A stretch of DNA of 64,000 bases from Eledone cirrhosa. Its lineage: Eukaryota > Mollusca > Cephalopoda > Octopoda > Eledonidae. Positions 11,174-19,758 of the stretch are shown in pieces. Where the stretch lies: positions 163,193,142 through 163,257,141 of the forward strand of contig OZ024743.1 in assembly GCA_964016885.1 (NCBI GenBank), in the 5' to 3' direction. Under the pieces are notes generated by a model. It was not told where the DNA came from and made no database searches. It was given only the letters and a program-made list of their open reading frames with translations. Within the stretch, counting starts at the first letter, position 1. Each line of letters opens with the position of its first letter. The position numbers and the translations under genes were made by a program.

Positions 11174-11275
11174 TGCGTTATCAATAATACAGTGAAAAAA
11201 CCACCAGTGTATGGAATCTATAACCTATGAAAGGCAGACTATAGACACGATAATTAAAAATATAAATTAAAGCGT
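11174..11275 (+). repeat. 102-bp direct repeat, copy 1
   Basis: Starts TGCGTTATCAATAATAC and ends TATAAATTAAAGCGT. A near-identical copy (three or so differences) is at 11714-11815, inside the spacer of the adjacent palindrome. Confidence 0.9.
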
Positions 11276-11371
11276 AAATAAATACCTATATAACTATATA
11301 ACACATGTACAAATCCAAAGATATGTTTCACCAGTAATTTGTTGAAAGAAATGGTCTAGTCTCGGTTCATC

Positions 11372-12122
11372 AGCGTGTGTAAGGCCATACATTTCAGACA
11401 ACATTAAGAGAATTTTAAAATTGACTGTCCACCTACACGTGGGAGAGAGAAGTCACAACGTGTTTAAGGGCAGGGAACCAGTGGCCTCTGAGGGACGAAC
11501 TGCTAGAAAGGGCAGCCCAAAGCCACTCAGAGAAGTGTGCTCAACCAAACAGAGATAGGAAAGACTATTATTAGGAGCAAAATATCACGATAAATGAACG
11601 GAGGCATAGGCCCTCGCTATTCCCTGTAAATAATGTGCTCAAAGGAGAACAGATCCTGAGCTCTTTAAAATACAATATGTTGAGAAGGTAACACACCAGA
11701 GAGAGATATACAGTGCGTTATCAATAATACTGGGAAAAAACTACCAGTGTATGGAATCTATAACCTATGAAAGGCAGACTATAGACACGATAATTAAAAA
11801 TATAAATTAAAGCGTGTGTTACCTTTTCAACATATTGTATTTTAAAGAGCTCAGGATCTCTTCTCCTTTGAGCACATTATTTACAGGGAATAGCGTTAAT
11901 TTATCATGATATTTCGCTCCTAATAACAGTCTTTCCTATCTCTGTTTGGTTGAGCACACTTCTCTGAGTGGCTTTGAGCTGCCCTTTCTAGCAGTTCGTC
12001 CCTCAGAGGCCACTGGTTCACTGCCCTTAAACACGCTGTGACTTCTCTCTCCCACGTGTAGGTGGACAGTCAATTTTAAAATTCTCTTAGTGTTGTCTGA
12101 AATGTATGGCCTTACACACGCT
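11372..12122. repeat. Large imperfect palindrome, ~310-325 bp arms
   Basis: The left arm 11372-11696 (AGCGTGTGTAAGGCCATAC... to ...GAGAAGGTAACACAC) is the reverse complement of the right arm 11814-12122. The match is very high except for a small block near 11600 (GAACGGAGGCATAGGCCCTC in the left arm only). The 117-bp spacer is mostly the second 102-bp direct repeat. Read on one strand it could fold into a hairpin of about 300 bp. I see no transposase or RT in it. Penelope-like terminal repeats are often found as inverted pairs, which is my best guess; a foldback element is an alternative. Confidence 0.85.
11714..11815 (+). repeat. 102-bp direct repeat, copy 2 (palindrome spacer)
   Basis: Second copy of the repeat at 11174-11275. 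It ends exactly at the start of the palindrome's right arm. Confidence 0.9.
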
Positions 12123-12286
12123 TAATAATAACATTCGATTCGTTTGCAATTATGCAAACAAGCCTCAATTTTATAGCCATGTTCACATGCCAACACAAGA
12201 GCAAGAATGAAGTGTTCATTCTACTGACATGGCTATAAAATTGAGGCTTGTTTGCATAATTGCAAACGAATTGAATATTATTATTA
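12123..12286. repeat. Small palindrome, ~59-bp arms with 46-bp loop
   Basis: The left arm 12123-12181 contains CGATTCGTTTGCAATTATGC and AGCCTCAATTTTATAGCCATG. Its reverse complement is at 12228-12286 with about three mismatches. The loop has CAACACAAGAGCAAGAATGA. The right arm and loop recur without the left arm at 12620-12740 and 22545-22665, so the palindrome joins two inverted copies of one repeat family. Confidence 0.85.
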
Positions 12287-12359
12287 ATATTCGAAAAACT
12301 CAGATTACATTTATTGTATTCAGCCATGTAGAGCGAAATTTTCTTTTTATTTGTATTTG

Positions 12360-12760
12360 GTAAAGCTGGTCATTTATCGCTCGAATACAGGAAAATGACT
12401 GGCCAGTCTACTGGTATGCAAATCTGGCTGATCAGTGGATCTGTTAACATGCAGAGCTGACTATCAGCCAGTCTGCTAATATGCAAATCAGGCCGATCAG
12501 TCAGTGTATTTTTGAAAATAGCATATATTTTCACTAGCTCTGACTGTTTGGCAGGTGAACAGTGAGCTGTACTGATGAAGGGTGATACCCAGAAACATTA
12601 GTGTCTGCAATTCTGTTTGCATGCCAACACAAGAGCAAAATGAAGTGTTCATTCTACTGACATGGCTATAAAATTGAGGCTTGTTTGCATAATTGCAAAT
12701 GAATCGAATGTTATTATTAATATTCGAAAAACTCAGATTACATTTATTGTATTCAGCCAT
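12360..12760 (+). repeat. Interspersed repeat with putative ribozyme, copy 1
   Basis: Starts near AAGCTGGTCATTTATCGCTC. It contains two units of TATGCAAATC.GGC.GATCAGT and a GTGTATTTTTGAAAATAGCATATATTT segment, then the hammerhead-like core, then CATGCCAACACAAGAGCAA and the GAGGCTTGTTTGCATAATTG segment. A second copy lies at 22365-22668 in the same orientation. A more diverged relative is at 46060-46250. It ends by joining the 3' end of a minus-strand LINE at 12763. No protein is encoded. Confidence 0.75.
12557..12618 (+). ncRNA. Putative type I hammerhead ribozyme, copy 1
   Basis: The core CTGATGA (12572-12578) and GAAA (12592-12595) are separated by a GGGT-GAT-ACCC hairpin (stem II). Stem III is ACA/TGT closed by a TTAG loop, and the predicted cleavage nucleotide is C12605. 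Stem I pairs TGTA with TGCA next to the core and, beyond an internal loop, GAACAG (12557-12562) with CTGTTT (12613-12618). An A-A mismatch at the base of stem II is unusual and could weaken activity. Hammerhead motifs with very short stem III are known in Penelope-like terminal repeats; I infer the same here. Confidence 0.5.
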
Positions 12761-12770
12761 CATTGTCATT

Positions 12771-13331
12771 TTACGTCCGCTTTTCCCTGCTTGCAAGGGT
12801 GGGACGGGTCCTATTCAGCACAGCATCTCTCCACTTGGCACAGTCCTTCGTCATCTCCTCGGTGCGTTTCAGCAATCTGAGGTCTGCTCTCACCACCTCC
12901 GCCCATGTTTTTCGTGGTCTACCTCTACTGCGTCTTCCTTCTACTGGGATTTCTTGGCACTTCTTTACCCAGTGGTCATCCTTCATGTGCAACACATGTC
13001 CATACCATCTCAGCCTTCTCTCCTGCACACCACAACTTATCCCTCTTATACCCAGTTTCTTTCTCAACTCGTCTATGCTTGCTCGTTCACTCACATTGAC
13101 ATTGCACATCCAGCGAAGCATACTTGCTTCATTTCTCTCCAACCATCGCATATCTTCTGTAGTTGCTGCCCATGTCTCAGTACCATGCAGCATCGCGCAT
13201 CTCACACAGCCATTATATAACCGTCCTTTTGTACGCAGGGAGAAAACCTTCTTTGTCAACAGAGGAAGCAGCTCCCTAAACTTCTTCCAATCCGTCCTTA
13301 TTCTAGATACTATGGCCTCGGAACACCCCAC
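12771..13331 (-). pseudogene. LINE family A copy 2 C-terminal tail
   Basis: A single 186-residue open segment: [95 protein letters not shown], and the ending LASREKRT, where the frame leaves the element. It matches the tail of copy 1 throughout but is uninterrupted. The stretch upstream to 13528 carries the finger's second half in a broken frame. Confidence 0.85.
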
Positions 13332-13528
13332 CCTCCCATGCTAATCTGATCTCCTAGGTATTGGAAGCTATCCACCACTTCTATAGAACCCTCCTGTATT
13401 GGAAAAATGAGTCTATCACAGCGATTACTACTGCCAACTTTCCTTGTACATCTACTGCATACATAGTTTTCCCTACCTATTAGTTAGCCTGCTATCCTGC
13501 TACATCTCTTGTGTACCCAAGATCTGCA

Positions 13529-14855
13529 TTACGTACATTTTATAGAATTTATGCCAGCTCCTTTCCTACATATCGAACATGGCCATTTCCCTGATGGAAT
13601 CAGAGTATTGACCTCTCTTCTGATTATCAACACTTTTGTTTTAGTTAGGTTCACTCTCAGTCCTCTTGCTTCCAACTGCTGTTTCCATAACCAGAATTTA
13701 TTCTCTAGCTCCTCTACTGATTCTGCTATAAGAACCAGATCATCAGCATAGAGAAGTTCCCATGGACAGCCAGTCTTAAACTCCTCTGTTATGGCTTGGA
13801 GGACTATAATGAACAAGAGCGGGCTGCGGACCGAACCTTGATGTACTCCTACTTGTATCTGGAATTCCTCACTAAACTCAATTCCTACCCTGACTTTACT
13901 GACAGTACCTCTGTACAAAGTTTGCACTGTCCTCACAAGCCATTCCTCAACACCTAGTTTCCTTAGGGACCACCAGAGAACAGATCGGGGTACCCTATCA
14001 AAGGCCTTCTCTAGGTCAACCAAGGCTAAGTATAGTGGCTTATTTTTCTCTAAGAACCTCTCTTGCAATTGTCTCACCAAGAAGAGGGCACCTGTTGTAC
14101 TCTTCCCAGGCACAAAACCAAACTGCATCTCATCTAGTTTGACCCTTTCTCTAATTAGTTGTGCTAATATCCTTTCTGCCACTTTCATAACCTGATCTAT
14201 CAGCTTTATGCCTCTATAATTGCTCCTCTCTAGAGCATCCCCTTTACATTTGTAACAACTTATGAGAATACTGCTGCACCAGTCTTTGGGTATGACACCA
14301 CCATATATAGCCTGATTGATAATGCGTGCAACCAGTTTAGTCAACCTCTGATGCCTTCAGCATCTCAGCAACTATCTCCGATGGTCCAGCAGCCTTACCA
14401 TTTTTCATTTTCTTAATCGCCTCTTGGACCCTATATTCGTCAATCTCAATAGCCGGTCCCTCTGTCGGCTCTACTGAGGGTAATTTCTCTCTCTCCCATT
14501 CGTTCTCCACATTCATCAGTCTCTCATAATGACATTTCCAGGCCTCCTCTTTCTGATCATTTGTGACACTAAGTACACTGGCATCATTCCGGACACATTT
14601 ATCTCCAACAACATCCTGATTTGCGTTGATACACTGCCTAGCAATGTGGAACACCGCACACCTCTGATCTTCCCGTCGCAGAACATTGGCAAACGTCCTA
14701 CTCTCTGCCTCCCTGCGTGCTAAGTACACCTGATGTCTAGCTTCTCTCTTAGCGGCTGTATATCCTTCTCTACTCCCACCCTTTTTCCAAGCCTTCCATG
14801 CTAGTCTTTTGTCTCTAATGGCCTTATCTACTGTGCTGTTCCACCACCAGGTCAC
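13529..14855 (-). pseudogene. LINE family A copy 2 reverse transcriptase
   Basis: The first part (14337-14855) is the connector and RT-0. The second part (13529-14344) is a 271-residue open RT: IPKDWCSSILISCYKCKG, DEMQFGFVPGKSTTGALF (motif 0-1), YLALVDLEKAFDRVPRSV (motif A Asp), VGVHQGSVRSPLLFII (motif B), LLYADDLVLIAES (motif C), and the first cysteines of the finger (CSICRKGAGINSIKC). All catalytic residues are present. The two parts are separated by a small deletion/frameshift at 14338-14344. This is the most intact RT block in the left half of the window. Confidence 0.87.
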
Positions 14856-14879
14856 TCTCTGTCTGGTTGGAGCTTTGCT

Positions 14880-15732
14880 CTAGCCACAAGTTTCATCACT
14901 AGCCTGCAGTAAGTTGTCACATAAGAAATTCCAGTTATTATCTATGTCATATGTCTCTAAATCGTCTTCTTTTTCGTCATACACATCTTGAAGGGCTTTC
15001 CTAAATTTGTATTTTAGTGAAAGGTCTTTTAGCTTCCAGACCTTTCTTCTCCACACCTTCCTGTATGTCCCATTCCATCTCTTGCTTACTGAGATATCAC
15101 TAACGACTAACCTATGCTGTGGGGTACATTCTTCCCCAGGGTATGCCTTGGTATTAGACACTATCTGCCTGTCCCGCTGCCTCACTAGTAAGAAGTCAAT
15201 CTGGCTTATGTGCTCGCCAGATTTGTAGGTTATTAGGTGGTTGGCAGGTTTCTGGAAGTTAGTGTTGCAAATAGTCAGTGTACTTGCATCACAAAATTCA
15301 AGAAGTATCATTCTTTCTTCATTTCTTGAGCCGTAACCGTGCCCACCATGTATCCCAGTGTAACCATCCTGGAGCTGTCCAACATGACCATTGAAGTCCC
15401 CTGCTAGCAGAATGATGTCTCCGTCCTCTGTCATTGCGGTTGTTTGTAAAAGCAGACTTTCTCTTCTTTGCTTAGGCCTGCTTGGGGAACATAGACAGAG
15501 ATAATTGTCAGTAGTCTCCTACCTAGAACTAATCTAAGCTTAATTATTCGATTACTAACTCAACTACCTCTATTGTCTTATTGATCCACCTCTCAGCCAG
15601 GAAAATGCCTACTCCCCCTAACCCATCATCTTTACCTACCCAGAAAAGCTTATAACTAAGATGTTTGCCTACGACTAGTCTCGCAGACACCTCTTGCACG
15701 CAGCACACATCCACATGCCTTCTCTCCAGCAT
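14880..15732 (-). pseudogene. LINE family A copy 2 endonuclease domain
   Basis: Two frames cover the EEP domain. The 15544-15732 segment has [15 protein letters not shown] (the early strand with a catalytic Glu) and LAERWINKTIEVVE. The 14880-15434 segment has LLAGDFNGHVGQLQDG, SQIDFLLVRQRDRQ and CTPQHRLVVSDISVS. It then runs into the connector (KVWRRKVWKLKDLSLKYKFR) and stops at a TAG at 14880, where the sister copy has a Trp codon. A frameshift lies at about 15450-15540. Confidence 0.85.
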
Positions 15733-15829
15733 CTCCGCTATCTCACCAGATCTACCTGTTAGAGTGCAACATTACGTGTTGCAACTCTGAGATGCGACGT
15801 CTTCATATTTTGTTGTTCCTGTGCTAATA

Positions 15830-16015
15830 ATAGTTTTGGCATTGATACACTGGTTGGATGCCCTTCCTAACACCAGTGCCACTTTACAGCATGGACCGGG
15901 TGCTTTTATTTGTGCCACCAGCACTAGAGAGGATGTCTTACTAGACTCAAGGGCCCTCTCTACCCCTCCATTTTACAGCATGGTCATAAAAAAAATCCCA
16001 CTTATTGACAGTCAC
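15830..16015 (-). repeat. LINE 3' UTR-like remnant
   Basis: Contains GGTTGGATGCCCTTCCTAAC followed by CCAGTGCCACTTTACAGCAT and GGACCGGGTGCTTTTATTTG. This is the minus-strand version of the 3' UTR module found in many copies here. No coding content. Confidence 0.55.
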
Positions 16016-16016
16016 G

Positions 16017-16102
16017 GCACACACACACACTCACACACCAACACTCATGCATACAAACTACAAACACACACGCCACTCACACACCAACACTCATGCATAC
16101 AA

Positions 16103-16144
<42 letters not shown>
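16017..16144. repeat. (CA)n minisatellite and (TA)n tract
   Basis: Two copies of a CA-rich unit (CACACTCACACACCAACACT...CATGCATACAAAC) at about 16020-16100, then CACACACATATATATATA to 16144. Confidence 0.85.
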
Positions 16145-16146
<2 letters not shown>

Positions 16147-16159
16147 CCGTCAGTACTGA

Positions 16160-17326
16160 TACAAAATCAAAATCATGTCAACTGTTGACTTTTCCAGCAA
16201 TGCGCTGGGACAATCGCTGCCCCGTGCCAAGAACAAAATAGTTATTTACTATTATTACAATTATTATAGTTGTTTTTAAGGCCTGATCGCTGGTGATGGT
16301 GGATGGTGGTGGATGGTACCAGTGATGGTGGCAGTTGTTGCTGCTGCCGTTGTTGTTGTTCATTTCACTGATGCTGCTGCTGCAGACAATGGTGTTGTTG
16401 CTGTTGTTGTAGTCGCTGGGTTGAAATTTTGAAATTTGTTCGCTTCACGTGTGTGATATATACACATATATATATATACAGGCGCATTCAACACAGACAA
16501 TGGTGTTGTTGCTGTTGTTGTAGTTACTGTTGTTGTTGTGTTGAAATCTGGTCGCATCCACTGAGATATATATATGGTGGCTGCCAACTCGTTTTCGAGT
16601 ACAGCCACTACTTTATATCCATGTAGGAGAACCCCTACTGATGCGCTGAACGAGTGCGACTTATTAGTCCAGCCAGCCACTTGAAAACTCTGGTACAGAC
16701 ACTACACTTGTGACAATTATTGACACAAAGGAGCTCTTAAGAGTCAATGGCCATCCAAAATCACTGGGAGAGATGACCCCTTAGCCTTTGTCAAGGCAGA
16801 ATTCTAGGAGAAGGAAAACTCTGATATAACACCTGCAACTCTGATATATATATACATACATATATACACACACTTACATATATATATATATATACACACA
16901 CATACATATATATATATATATACACACACATTCAACAGTTCAGCCACCTTAGTGTAGATAGGGTAATGACTTATGTGGTGGTGGTGGTGGTGGGGAGCGA
17001 GTGTAGACGTTATTATGGTGGCGGGGGGCAGTGAGATATAACAAATTCATAGTTCACTTGTCCCTTTTCCTCTCTTTTCAAAATTTGAATTTATGGCCAT
17101 TTTGTAAGCGTAAAATGTAAAATTTTTAAATAGATTGCTCTGGAAAAATATATGGAATATTTCTGTAGCTTCCACAGCTTTTGTCAGAACATTTCCCGGT
17201 GTCCAATGAGCAAGAATTTTGTTTTATTTTGGTCTTTTAGAATCGAAAATTAGTAAAACCTTACCCCCACGAAAAACAGTGTGTTGTCCTATCTATGAGC
17301 TCCCTCATATATATGTATATATATAA
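16160..17326. other. No gene; GTT/GCT and TACA microsatellites
   Basis: 16280-16560 has two patches of (GTTGTTGCTGTTGTTGTAGT)-type trinucleotide repeat, the second a copy of the first (both include GACAATGGTGTTGTTGCTGT). 16840-16935 has TA/CA runs and 16975-17030 a TGG-rich patch. Otherwise I recognise nothing. Confidence 0.6.
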
Positions 17327-17425
17327 ATGACGAAGGACCGTGACAAGTGGAGAGACGCTGTGCTGAATAGGACTCGTCGAACCCTTGCAAGCTGGGAAAA
17401 GCAGACATAAAATGATGGTGTATAT
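17327..17425 (+). mobile_element. LINE family A, extreme 3' end fragment
   Basis: The plus frame reads MTKDRDKWRDAVLNRTRR and then EKQT before a stop. This equals the end of the family A tail at 12771-12870, followed by the terminal GCAGACATAAAATGATGG. It is severely 5'-truncated, as is normal for LINE insertions, and followed by TA repeats. Confidence 0.85.
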
Positions 17426-17429
17426 ATAT

Positions 17430-17500
17430 ATATATATGTGTATATCATCATGATATGTATGTATATATATGTATATGTATGTATATCTATACATATATAT
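17430..17500. repeat. (TA)n / (GTAT)n tract
   Basis: Short compound TA, GTATAT and TATG repeats following the LINE tail. Confidence 0.85.
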
Positions 17501-17751
17501 AAAACTCTAGTTGTCTGTGTGTGTGTCCTCATTTTTGCAAAGTCTATACAAATCCACATTTCTACTCCTATTGACTTCAAACTTGCATTTATATATTCCT
17601 CACGGTCTAAAGATATTAACTGCAGCTTTTATTTTTCAATTTTCTGTTGTTAAAGGGGTGTTAGGTACCGGTTATCTATCTCCGTCGCACCCTTATAATA
17701 TCTGTCTGCATTCCGACATTATGACAAACATTGATGACATATTATCAGTTT

Positions 17752-17845
17752 CAGTCATTGAACTGTAGCCATGCTGGGACACTGCCTTCTAGGGTGTAAT
17801 TGATTACATCAGTCCCTCTCCCCCAGCACTATATTTCATCAATCT
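17752..17845 (-). repeat. Cephalopod-type SINE 3' part
   Basis: TTTCAGTCATTGAACTGTAG followed by CCATGCTGGGACACTGCCTT is the minus-strand form of the SINE ending that appears plus-strand at 19485 and 32380 (CCCAGCATGGCC...TGACTGAAAC). The tRNA-like head is not present. Confidence 0.65.
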
Positions 17846-17849
17846 CAGA

Positions 17850-18639
17850 AAGATGAAAGCCAAAGTACTTGGGTGGAATTTGAGTGCAATATGTAAAAGG
17901 TACACACCAAATACCACAATGTATTTTGTCTGATGCTTTACCGATTCTGCCATCTGTGCCCCATTTTAATAATTTCTATAACAAGCTTTCATACAATTTG
18001 ACAGTATTTTCCTAAAAACTTGCCTACATACAACTTGTTTCTTTATAGCACAATCTGAAGAATTACATTTTAGATTAACCCATGCTAGCATGGACGATGG
18101 ACGTTAAACAAAGATGATGATGATTCATACCTAAAGTGTCTTTTTTTGTCACTGGAAATTTCGTAGCTAAGACGAGAGTCAGTATAAATATGATGCAATA
18201 TTTTAGTTGAGAAATTGCAGAGCAGTTTGTGGACCAATGCTTCACAAACTAAACTAAAACATACCTGTATGTGTTTGACACAAGATAATGGGAAATAAAC
18301 AAACATACCAGTACATTTTTGGTACTTGGTTAAATATATATATATATACAATATATGTGTGAAGTGTTTGATATATATTTAATTCCCCTGGTGAGACTTG
18401 AGAACATTAAGTTGAAATGGAAGGGCTCTCTGTTGCAACTATACCTTTTACATATTACACAATTTTAAGATTGTTTTTGCTGGTCTTTTAATTATACAGA
18501 ATCTCTGAATACTGTGTTATTTATGACATGGAAAATTTGGATTTAAACTGACTATAACTTTTTGTGCAAACGTTTTGCATGCATTTTCCCTTGTCAACAT
18601 GTGGAAGGTACAATGCCAAACCTCTTTAATGGATGAACT
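17850..18639. other. No gene recognised; short LINE tail inside
   Basis: 18070-18120 reads TTAACCCATGCTAGCATGGA, then GGACGTTAAACAAAGATGATGATGATT, a very short plus-strand copy of the LINE/SINE 3' end. The rest is unique-looking AT-rich sequence. Confidence 0.5.
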
Positions 18640-18811
18640 GGCAGTGAATTGGCAGTATTGGTAGAAAGGTCGGACATGCTTTCCAGCGTAGTTACGTCCC
18701 TTTATGATCTGAGTTCAAATCCCGCTGAGGTTAACTTTGCCTTTCATCCTTATGGGGTCGATAAAATAAAGTACCAGTAATGTACTGTGCCAAAAGTAGA
18801 AACAATTATTA
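18640..18811 (+). repeat. tRNA-derived SINE, cephalopod type
   Basis: Starts GGCAGTGAATTGGCAGTATTGG, has a B-box-like GAGTTCAAATCCC at about 18713, then AACTTTGCCTTTCATCCTTA, GGGGTCGATAAAATAAAG and ends GTAGAAACAATTATT. This is the body of the tRNA-Lys-like SINEs described in octopus and squid. The A-box is eroded. It is transcribed by RNA polymerase III in the live state and mobilised by a LINE. Confidence 0.8.
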
Positions 18812-19484
18812 CGATAGTATTTATAACATAATTTAAAAAGTTCCTTTAACCCTTTAGCATTTAAACTGGCCATATCCAGCCAGAATTCCTCTTTCTGTTC
18901 AAACTGGCTGTAACCAGCTGCTCATATTGATGTTAAGGTATTGTTCTCAAAATGAATAATATCAAAATCTCATAGATTCGGTATTATGTAAGGTAAAAGC
19001 TTTACCACAAAAATATATGTGTATATAATGAGTACTGTAAATGTTAAAGGGTTAAAGCTTTAATTTCCAATGAGACGCATTCTTCCAACAGGCATGCAAT
19101 CTGAAAACAAACTTAGGTTTTATTTTACTATTTTTACAGCAAAGTAACTTTGATACACATAACTGTGCATATGCCAGTTTGTTTACACTTTGCAGTTGAT
19201 CATCAGTTGTCATATGGAGGAGTTGGATAACAATTTGAGATGTTGAAGTGGGACATGGTGCACAAAAAGTTGGGAACCACTGCTTTAAAGGAACCCTTTA
19301 ACATGGGTGGTTTTGGCACATTAACCACTATGCCCAGTCCTTTCTCCCTCTGTGGTACTGTGCAAGGGGCTACAATAGCCTTGGGTTGACCAATGTCTTG
19401 TGAAATTTGGTAGGTGGAAATTGCAGAAGACCATTGTGTGTATTTTGTGTTTGTCCTGTAACTTAACAGTCTGACTCAACTAAA
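18812..19484 (-). other. Probable ASNSD1 3' UTR and flank
   Basis: Lies downstream (minus strand) of the ASNSD1 stop codon. No reading frame is seen. An AATAAA on the minus strand at 19119-19124, about 450 bp after the stop, is a plausible polyadenylation signal. The 3' UTR end cannot be fixed from sequence alone. Confidence 0.35.
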
Positions 19485-19546
19485 TCAAGGAGGTGCCCCA
19501 GCATGGTCATTGACTGACTGATACAAGTAAAAATAAAAGAAAATAA
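19485..19546 (+). repeat. SINE 3' end fragment
   Basis: GGAGGTGCCCCAGCATGGTC followed by ATTGACTGACTGATACAAGT and AAAAATAAAAGAAAA: the plus-strand SINE ending. It lies in the predicted ASNSD1 3' UTR in antisense orientation. Confidence 0.6.
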
Positions 19547-19569
19547 TATTTTTTTCAAAATAGCAGATG

Positions 19570-19758
19570 TTAACTGCTAGATTTTAATCGAATGCATACA
19601 TCGCTTCCTTTCTCCTTTGAATTTTCCAGTTTTGCTATTCGGGAACCAAACTGAATAGCCCTTTTAGGCTGCACAGCAGTCTTGTTAAAGCCAAGTTTAA
19701 AGGAACATAGCCGTAGTAATAACTTTTCACCAATACCACGCGGCAGGGTTAGGTCCAC
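19570..19758 (-). CDS. ASNSD1: ASNSD1 coding exon 13 (terminal)
   Basis: 189 nt, residues 630-691 plus a TAG stop. Acceptor TTTCTCTCCAG. Encodes [33 protein letters not shown] and a charged end. A long intron of about 5 kb separates it from exon 12. Confidence 0.95.
   Translation of the reverse strand: MDLTLPRGIGEKLLLRLCSFKLGFNKTAVQPKRAIQFGSRIAKLENSKEKGSDVCIRLKSSS

Larger units (their letters stand above)
12763..15820 (-). mobile_element. RTE-like LINE, family A, near full-length copy 2
   Basis: This copy has the same layout as that at 2820-5860, but its RT is better kept: EEP (15732 down to 14880), connector and RT (14855-13529), PHD-like finger, and tail (13331-12771). The 5' boundary lies where the two copies stop matching, near 15815. 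The 3' end is the TTTACGTCCGCTTTTCC block at about 12770, and the trinucleotide tail is nearly absent. About five frame breaks are visible. It could still have given rise to the many 3' fragments of this family in the window. Confidence 0.88.

Noticed and set aside
17505..17640. Helitron 5' end starting TCTAGTTGTCTGTGTG
   Set aside because: Only the TC start and a GT-rich run suggest it; no terminal structure or nearby helicase, so not listed as a feature.
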